Below are positions 6,252 through 8,628 of a stretch of DNA of 8,628 nt, piece after piece (position 1 is the first letter of the stretch; each line of letters opens with the position of its first letter). The position numbers were made by a program, and so were the translations under genes. The notes under the pieces are model-generated. The model ran no database searches, was not told the origin of the DNA, and saw only the letters and a program-made list of their open reading frames with translations. The DNA lies in the NCBI GenBank assembly GCA_014729595.1, contig WJJU01000902.1, forward strand, positions 1 through 8,628. Reading direction: 5' to 3'. Origin of the DNA: Chitinivibrionales bacterium. Its GTDB lineage: Bacteria > Fibrobacterota > Chitinivibrionia > Chitinivibrionales > WJMI01.

Positions 6252-6280
6252 TTGAATCCCGTTGACCTGCAGGGTACAAT
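6252..6280 (+). promoter_or_regulatory. Candidate sigma70 promoter of the exported-protein genes
   Basis: TTGAAT (6252-6257) and TACAAT (6275-6280) are 17 bases apart, matching four of six and five of six consensus bases. The predicted start is near 6287, leaving a leader of about 98 bases before the ATG at 6385. The 32-bp palindrome lies directly upstream, where an activator or repressor would be expected. Confidence 0.5.
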
Positions 6281-6297
6281 CGAAAAGCATCGGAAAA

Positions 6298-6352
6298 GTC
6301 TACGTTACGGGCTCCCCGGCCTATCGTGCCGGCAAAAACCACCTTCGCAGAC
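6298..6352 (+). other. Leader segment able to form a nested stem-loop
   Basis: GTCTACG (6298-6304) can pair with CGCAGAC (6346-6352) with one A-C mismatch. Inside it, CCGGC (6316-6320) pairs with GCCGG (6328-6332) around a seven-base loop. The element sits wholly inside the predicted leader of the exported-protein gene and ends about 32 bases before its ATG. I could not match it to a known riboswitch; the conserved cores of the cyclic-di-GMP (GEMM) types are missing. It may be an undescribed cis-regulatory RNA or chance pairing. Confidence 0.25.
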
Positions 6353-6384
6353 AGGCAACTGCAATCAACGATGGGGAGAAGGAT

Positions 6385-6666
6385 ATGAGGAACTCTCAGG
6401 GATGCAACCAGGCAATCCTGGTACTGGCAGCAATTGTACTGGGCTATACCGGCCTTTCGGCAGCACCGGAAGTCACGCTCCAGTCTCCCCAGGCGGGAAT
6501 GGGAATCCTTGACAACCTCGTACATATTCATGCCACCATGGATGTATACCGCAACGGCACATCCAATGATCTGAATGCCGCCCAGACCTACAATCCCGAC
6601 AGCGATCTTACTTCTGGAGCAACACAATACTGTTTTAAACTCGGAGCTAGGAAGTTCCGGTTATAA
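6385..6666 (+). CDS. Small exported protein, possibly a truncated Ig-like/fibronectin-like protein
   Basis: A 93-residue protein starting at ATG 6385, six bases after GGAG (6375-6378). Residues 10-26 form a hydrophobic signal-peptide core (AILVLAAIVLGYTGLSA) with likely cleavage at Ala26 or Ala27, so the mature part is about 66 residues and exported. It begins APEVTLQSPQAG, close to LPEVNLTSPQNN, where the last visible domain of the large downstream GLUG protein starts. The end SGATQYCFKLGARKFRL is not a natural domain end. I infer either a gene cut short after the first strands of an Ig-like domain or a small paralogue. I found no continuation in the other two frames after the stop. The frame shows good initiation signals, so it is probably translated. 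Its stop codon overlaps a TATAAT sequence. Confidence 0.6.
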   Translation: MRNSQGCNQAILVLAAIVLGYTGLSAAPEVTLQSPQAGMGILDNLVHIHATMDVYRNGTSNDLNAAQTYNPDSDLTSGATQYCFKLGARKFRL

Positions 6667-6667
6667 T
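6662..6667 (+). promoter_or_regulatory. Possible -10 element before the GLUG protein gene
   Basis: A perfect TATAAT lies at 6662-6667, overlapping the stop codon of the small exported gene. No acceptable -35 is found 16-18 bases upstream and there is no extended -10. It may give the GLUG gene its own weak transcript with a leader of about 68 bases, in addition to read-through from the upstream promoter. Confidence 0.25.
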
Positions 6668-6741
6668 CAAACGCACACGCAGAGGATTATATCGATGAAA
6701 TAATGCATCCCGCTTTTGTAAAATAAACAGAAAGGCAAAAA

Positions 6742-8628
6742 ATGAAACGAATTAATTTGTTGCCAACACTCACAATCGCCGTGATGCTGATGGCGGGATC
6801 TGGTTTGGCCGGCACCTACACCGGCGGCAGCGGCACAGCCGGTGATCCCTATCAAATCGCCACAACCGGTGATTTAATTAAATTATCCAACACCTCCGCC
6901 GACTGGGATAAGTACTTCATCCAAACGGCGGACATCACCTTTGACGCAGACGAAACCCAGGTGGACTGGGACGGCGATGGCACGGCCGACTGGGATGCAG
7001 ACGATCAGCTCGGTTTTTTTCCCATAGGCACCAATGATACAGAATTTACCGGAGAATACGACGGGCAGAATTTTGAAATTATCAACCTTTTTATGAACCG
7101 TCCCGATAATACGCATACTTTTTTCTTCGGATTATTTGGTCGGGCGGATAATGTAGTTATATCAAACCTTGGGCTTGTGGATTGCGATATTACCGCGGCG
7201 GATAATGCCGGCGCCTTAGCAGGCAGGAGTGAGAATGGTTCTGATATCAGCAATTGTTATTCTTCCGGCAGCATAAACGCAGGCGGCAACGGTAAGATTG
7301 GTGGTTTGGTCGGCAGAAATAATGGTTCTGCCATCAGCAACAGCTATTCTTCCTGTGATGTTTCAGGAGGATCTTACATCGGCGGACTGGTAGGGGATAA
7401 TGATGATAACGGTACCATTACCGGCTCATATAGTACCGGAAGTGTAGACGCCGAGGATAATGCAGGCGGCCTGGTGGGCAGAAATATGGGAAATGGCAGT
7501 ACTATCAACAGCTCATACAGTAGTGCCAGTGCACAGAGCAGCAGTAATATTGTCGGAGGTCTGGCGGGAACTAATCAAGGCACAATCAGCAAATCATACA
7601 GTATCGGCAATGTAGAGGGAGTCGAATATGTTGGTGGTCTGGTGGGGGTTAATGTGCCGGGTACAATCAGTAAATCATACAGCACCGGCAATGTAAAAGG
7701 AGACAACAATGTAGGAGGTCTGGTAGGTGCACATGGCGTTAACGGCGGTGCAGTCAGTAACTCATACAGCACTGGTAATGTAGAAGGGACCGGGAGCGCA
7801 ATCGGTGGCTTAGTTGGAGCAAATGTTAACGATTATCCACTGAACAATTCTTTCTGGGATACCCAGACATCCGGTATAAGTGTTGGAGTTGGCAGCGGCG
7901 ACGCCTCAGGTGTAACAGGCAAAACCACCACTGAGATGACAACCCAGTCCACTTTCTCCGCCTGGACCTTTGATGCAAGCAACTGGGCCATGAGTGATGG
8001 CAATTTCCGGCCCCTCCTGGCTTGGCAGGATGTGGCTGTGGATAATAGCGCCCCCAGCACTGTCGGCAGTGGTCAGGTAGAATTCCCGGCTGCAAATATC
8101 CACAACAACACAGGGGGATCCATTACCGTAAGCTACGGCTATATTTACAATCAGGGCACTCCTCCTACCTGGGATAACAATACCAAAATGGAGGTCGCCA
8201 CAGGAGTTTCTGTTGCAAGCGGCGCGAATCAGGCCATAAGCAGTACAACCGTAAGCTCCCTTACACCTGAAACAGATTACTACGCCCTGGCCTATGCCAC
8301 AGATGGAAGCGATGTGTGGTACGGGGAAACGGTGCGTTTTACAACTGCAGTACCCCTTCCTGAAGTGAATCTCACATCACCTCAGAACAACACCGGAGCA
8401 GCAGACCTCACTCACGAATTCACCTGGAATGCCTCCGGCACAGGAACACTGAACTGTACACTGTATGTTGATACCGTTCTTGATGTCTTCGGAAACGGGG
8501 ATGTTTTCTCCGGAGCTACTTTTTCAGCCAGTTCTCACACCCTCTCTTCTGATCTTACAGCGAGAAAGACTTACTACTGGGGCATTGCGGTGACAGATGA
8601 TAAGGGTACTACTCAGTCTGTTGTGAGA
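6742..8628 (+). CDS. Exported GLUG-repeat surface protein with fibronectin-like domains, 3' end outside window
   Basis: An open frame of 629 codons runs off the right edge. It starts at ATG 6742, six bases after AAAGG (6731-6735). Residues 1-23 are a signal peptide (cleavage after GLA), followed by GTYTGGSGTAGDPYQIAT, the usual start of GLUG proteins, and an Asp-rich segment (65-85) that could bind calcium. Eight GLUG turns (157-378) follow, each with GGLVGxN and a later SYSTGNV-like strand; these build a beta-helix. Then GVTGKTTTEMTTQSTFSAW and FRPLLAW close the helix as in relatives. Residues about 438-535 form a fibronectin-III-like domain ending LTPETDYYALAY and YGETVRFTT, and a second Ig-like domain starts at PEVNLTSPQ (540). 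Such proteins are cell-surface or secreted adhesin-like factors; the ligand is unknown. Any sorting signal (type IX tail, PEP-CTERM or anchor) would lie beyond the window. It probably forms a unit with the small exported gene 75 bases upstream. Confidence 0.9.
   Translation, partial: MKRINLLPTLTIAVMLMAGSGLAGTYTGGSGTAGDPYQIATTGDLIKLSNTSADWDKYFIQTADITFDADETQVDWDGDGTADWDADDQLGFFPIGTNDTEFTGEYDGQNFEIINLFMNRPDNTHTFFFGLFGRADNVVISNLGLVDCDITAADNAGALAGRSENGSDISNCYSSGSINAGGNGKIGGLVGRNNGSAISNSYSSCDVSGGSYIGGLVGDNDDNGTITGSYSTGSVDAEDNAGGLVGRNMGNGSTINSSYSSASAQSSSNIVGGLAGTNQGTISKSYSIGNVEGVEYVGGLVGVNVPGTISKSYSTGNVKGDNNVGGLVGAHGVNGGAVSNSYSTGNVEGTGSAIGGLVGANVNDYPLNNSFWDTQTSGISVGVGSGDASGVTGKTTTEMTTQSTFSAWTFDASNWAMSDGNFRPLLAWQDVAVDNSAPSTVGSGQVEFPAANIHNNTGGSITVSYGYIYNQGTPPTWDNNTKMEVATGVSVASGANQAISSTTVSSLTPETDYYALAYATDGSDVWYGETVRFTTAVPLPEVNLTSPQNNTGAADLTHEFTWNASGTGTLNCTLYVDTVLDVFGNGDVFSGATFSASSHTLSSDLTARKTYYWGIAVTDDKGTTQSVVR
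7210..7875 (+). repeat. Eight tandem GLUG repeats within the surface protein
   Basis: The units start at residues 157, 187, 214, 242, 272, 298, 325 and 355 and measure 30, 27, 28, 30, 26, 27, 30 and about 24 residues. Each has G-[GA]-L-[VA]-G at the start and a strand centred on SYS or a variant. The first unit (GALAG, NCYSSGS) and the last (NNSFWDTQTSG) are degenerate caps. Units 5 to 7 are the most alike (ISKSYSxGNV), suggesting the most recent duplication. DNA identity between units is moderate, so the array is not a young slippage product. Confidence 0.88.

Noticed and set aside
6291..6360. Possible cyclic-di-GMP (GEMM) riboswitch before the exported-protein gene
   Set aside because: The text CCGGCCTA looked familiar, but the conserved GGCAAA and GACGCAAAGCC cores and the tetraloop-receptor parts are absent.
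6691..6703. Tiny frame ATG-AAA-TAA after AGAGGA, upstream of the GLUG gene
   Set aside because: It is two codons long and overlaps nothing functional. There is no evidence of a leader peptide.
7210..7875. CRISPR-like or satellite DNA repeats
   Set aside because: The periodicity is at protein level (GLUG units of 24-30 residues), the unit lengths vary and DNA identity is moderate. There are no identical repeats with unique spacers.

Overview
The window looks like a bacterial chromosome segment with double-membrane, surface-protein-rich character: a membrane histidine kinase with a response regulator, followed by exported GLUG/fibronectin-like proteins. No rRNA, tRNA or other reliable taxonomic marker is present. 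The mix of a two-component pair with an AraC-type output, GLUG surface proteins and DUF4160/DUF2442 and nucleotidyltransferase toxin-antitoxin-like pairs suggests an FCB-group, Spirochaetota-like or similar environmental lineage. I cannot place it more closely.

Left third (1-3290) is an accessory region in decay. The left edge holds, on the minus strand, a piece of a fibronectin-III-like protein that seems frameshifted. Positions 259-960 hold no intact gene; a hydrophobic, glycine-rich frame broken by four stops lies around 640-868. An intact AAA+ ATPase of the AAA_14/DUF4143 type follows (961-2160). After about 420 bases without a gene come two overlapping small-gene pairs typical of toxin-antitoxin-like modules. 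In the DUF4160/DUF2442 pair, DUF4160 survives only as a tail interrupted by an amber codon, while DUF2442 is open. In the second pair, a small partner protein is open but its nucleotidyltransferase has lost its middle out of frame.

Middle third (3290-6182) is an intact two-component operon with its own predicted promoter. It encodes a seven-transmembrane, PAS-containing histidine kinase (627 aa) and, overlapping by 16 bases, a receiver plus AraC-HTH response regulator (298 aa). Two 9-bp direct repeats 20 bp apart and a short inverted repeat lie just upstream of the promoter and are candidate operator sites.

Right third (6183-8628) starts with a perfect 32-bp palindrome next to a good sigma70-type promoter and a leader that can fold. 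It then encodes a 93-aa exported protein and a large exported GLUG-repeat protein that runs off the right edge. Both exported proteins share a PEVxLxSPQ segment. The simplest reading is that the two-component system senses a membrane or small-molecule signal and may control the neighbouring surface proteins; that link is inference from position only.
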